From: Chloroflexota bacterium
GTDB taxonomy: Bacteria > Chloroflexota > Ktedonobacteria > Ktedonobacterales > Ktedonobacteraceae
DNA length: 24,622 bases
Reading direction: 5' to 3'
Assembly (NCBI GenBank): GCA_902812455.1
Contig: CADDZH010000080.1
Location: 1 to 24,622 of the forward strand
Positions within the stretch are counted from its first letter, which is position 1. Every line of letters begins with the position of its first letter. A model generated the notes under the pieces. That model was given only the letters and a program-made list of their open reading frames with translations, did not search any database and was not told the DNA's origin. Below, one piece after another: positions 23,047 to 24,622 of this stretch. A program made the translations under genes and the position numbers.

Positions 23047-24270
23047 TCAAGAGCGGTGAGCAGGGAGCGGACACGGCGCACCTGCGCGAACCGACGAATC
23101 GGGCTGTTCTCTCGCCTGGGCAAGAGGCGAGCCGGAGCGCCAGCGAAACGTGATGGGCAGGTGCTTTCTGCCAAACATGCCGGCTGGCACGAGCGTCGCC
23201 CCAGGTGCCAGCTGGAGGTCCTCAAGGTGAGCCAGCAGGACACTGAGCACTACCTGGGTTTCCAGGCGGGCCAGATGCGTTCCTAGACACACATGCGGGC
23301 CAGTGCTCATCGACAGATGCGGGTTTGGGGTGCGCCGAATATCAAAGCGGGAAGCCGCGGCAAACATCTCCTCGTCGCGGTTGGCCGAGGCGATCACGGC
23401 CACAACGCGTTGCCCTGCCGTGATGGACTGCCCACTCACCTCCACGGCTCTGGTCGTTCCGCGCGGGGACGTTTGCGGAAGCGGCGGATAAAAGCGCATC
23501 AACTCCTCAATGGCTCCTGGCAAAAGCAGAGGTTCGGCGCGCAGTTCCTCGGCGAGTCCAGGCTGCTCCAGCAAGCCCTGCACGACGTTGCCCAGGAAAG
23601 GGGTCATCTCGAAATTGGCGCTCACCAACAGCTGTCCACAGAAGCCAAGCAGTTCTGCCTCCGAAAGCTTGCGTTCCTCCAGGCGCGCCTCCAGTAACGA
23701 CTGGATCACCCCCGGTCGCAGCCGATGCCGCTGCGTGCTGATCCAGTCGAGCAAGTAGGGTCGCATCTCTGGAGGCGGGAATGGCCCATCGCACGGCTGG
23801 GCGTTGCTCCTTGCCCAGGGGAGCAGCCGCGCATACTCTTCACGCGGCAGCCCCAGCACGTCGAGCATCACCAGCAAAGGCAGCGGAAGCGCCAGGTCCT
23901 CGACCACATCCATCTGCCCCGCCTCCGCGACCCGGGAGAGCAGTTGGGTGGCGAGGGTGGTGATCTGTTCTGGCAACTGCGCGACCGCCCGTGGCGTGAA
24001 GGCCTGACTCACCAGGCTGCGGTACAGCTGCATCTGTGGCGGGTCCATGCGCGTAAACGTGTAATAGAGGATATTATTGAACTCACAACACCAGGCCTGG
24101 GACGAAAACGTCTCGTATTCGGTGAGCACGCGTTCCACGTCCTCATAGCGAAACACGAGCCACTCCTCAAGGTCCTGATTATAGACAACCGGCTGCTGCT
24201 CGCGCATCCACTGGTAATACGGATAGGGGTCATGCGCCAGAAACAATGGTGGTGGTTGGGTTGTACTCAT
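23047..24270 (-). CDS. Cytochrome P450 (bacterial CYP, soluble)
   Basis: A heme monooxygenase of 407 residues that needs separate ferredoxin partners, none of which is encoded here. ATG 24268-24270 gives the usual N-terminus (LFLAHDPYPYYQWMREQQPVVY), with AAGGAA about 9 nt upstream. The K-helix ExxR is Glu256-Arg259 (EELMR), and FDIRRTPNPHLS leads to the heme loop with Cys328 in TGPHVCLG. Two places depart from the norm. The loop's Phe is Met321 (MSTGPHVCLG). The I-helix oxygen-activating AGxxT reads ANFEMT (218-223), with Asn for Gly and Met for the usual Thr, though Glu221 and Thr223 are near. These suggest unusual oxygen chemistry or weak activity. The C-terminal 20 residues look unconserved. 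An ABC-2 permease gene lies 83 nt upstream on the same strand. Confidence 0.93.
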   Translation of the reverse strand: MSTTQPPPLFLAHDPYPYYQWMREQQPVVYNQDLEEWLVFRYEDVERVLTEYETFSSQAWCCEFNNILYYTFTRMDPPQMQLYRSLVSQAFTPRAVAQLPEQITTLATQLLSRVAEAGQMDVVEDLALPLPLLVMLDVLGLPREEYARLLPWARSNAQPCDGPFPPPEMRPYLLDWISTQRHRLRPGVIQSLLEARLEERKLSEAELLGFCGQLLVSANFEMTPFLGNVVQGLLEQPGLAEELRAEPLLLPGAIEELMRFYPPLPQTSPRGTTRAVEVSGQSITAGQRVVAVIASANRDEEMFAAASRFDIRRTPNPHLSMSTGPHVCLGTHLARLETQVVLSVLLAHLEDLQLAPGATLVPAGMFGRKHLPITFRWRSGSPLAQAREQPDSSVRAGAPCPLPAHRS

Positions 24271-24353
24271 GGTTATGGTTCCTTTCTTCGCACGTGAAAC
24301 CCGTGCAGATTGCGTCATCATCAAACAATTTCTTCCGTTGTACAGAACGGTCG

Positions 24354-24622
24354 TCAGTACTGACCAAGCGTGCCCTTTCGCTTGGCGAGGCGCTCGCACC
24401 AGCGAAAGATCACGATCCCCAGCACCAGATAGGCCGCCGCGCTGCCGACCAGCCACAGGAGCGTGCCATCGCTTGCCAGCGTCCCCAGGGAGACCTGATC
24501 GAGCAGCATCTTGCGCAGGACCTCGACCCCCGGGGTGAGCGGGAGGAAGCGCGCAATCGTTGCCATCCAGCCGGGCATCCGATCCAGGGGAACCAGCACG
24601 CCGCCGAAGATCAGCACGACGA
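24354..24622 (-). CDS. ABC-2 type transporter permease, C-terminal part (runs off the window)
   Basis: The last 89 residues of a membrane permease are visible. VVLIFGGVLVPLDRMPGWMATIARFLPLTPGVEVLRKMLLDQ is the typical late extracellular part of ABC-2 (DrrB/NodJ-like) exporters, where PLTPGVEVLR follows the re-entrant segment. LLWLVGSAAAYLVLGIVIFRWCERLAKRKG is the last membrane helix and basic cytoplasmic end, then LGQY and the stop. The start lies beyond position 24622. Such permeases export drugs, polysaccharides or lipids together with an ATPase, probably encoded further upstream. It is followed by the P450 gene after 83 nt, so the two may share a transcript. Confidence 0.85.
   Translation of the reverse strand, partial: VVLIFGGVLVPLDRMPGWMATIARFLPLTPGVEVLRKMLLDQVSLGTLASDGTLLWLVGSAAAYLVLGIVIFRWCERLAKRKGTLGQY

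Noticed and set aside
1..24622. CRISPR array, phage genes or a complete defence system
   Set aside because: No regularly spaced repeats, no Cas, nuclease or phage structural motifs were seen; the only defence-like item is the toxin-antitoxin pair.

Overview
The window looks like chromosomal DNA from a Chloroflexota bacterium, probably of the Ktedonobacteria type. That is inference from protein character: the PBP/Lgt style, the DUF202 protein, the CopC-CopD fusion, a streptogramin-lyase-like propeller and a Tn3 remnant. No rRNA or marker gene confirms it. Gene density is moderate and many genes are broken.

Layout. 1-2600: the 3' part of a tRNA-Gly(UCC) with a degenerate 5' half, a type II toxin-antitoxin pair, small unknown reading frames, a frameshifted and truncated gene remnant, and a DUF202 membrane protein. 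2847-6008: a bifunctional class A penicillin-binding protein followed by lgt (lipoprotein diacylglyceryl transferase), which is split between two frames; a 19-bp perfect hairpin closes this block. 6020-14110, all on the minus strand: the best-preserved module. In transcription order it holds an IclR-family regulator, a class III CoA-transferase, an HMG-CoA-lyase-type enzyme, and a complete branched-chain-amino-acid-type ABC importer (LivH, LivM, LivG, LivF, LivK). Spacing is tight, with start/stop overlaps. The order suggests one pathway: import of a small organic acid, activation to its CoA ester, and C-C cleavage, controlled by the IclR protein, whose upstream palindrome overlaps its likely promoter.

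14279-18214: a SAM-dependent methyltransferase with a half rhodanese behind it, a CopC-CopD copper protein, and a membrane protein related to M50 site-2 proteases in which the second zinc histidine is Gln. 18258-22800: a mosaic of a Vgb-like beta-propeller with a small P/Q/Y-rich membrane protein, an opposed fragment of a second propeller, an intact Rieske iron-sulfur protein, a truncated VOC (glyoxalase/bleomycin-resistance fold) gene, and the C-terminal part of a Tn3-family transposase broken by several frameshifts. 23047-24622: a cytochrome P450 with unusual I-helix and heme-loop residues, preceded by the end of an ABC-2 type permease that runs off the window.

No CRISPR array, complete insertion sequence or rRNA was seen. 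The strongest candidate system is the IclR/CoA-transferase/lyase/Liv operon. The main caution is that several frameshifts lie near short homopolymers and could be assembly errors rather than gene decay.
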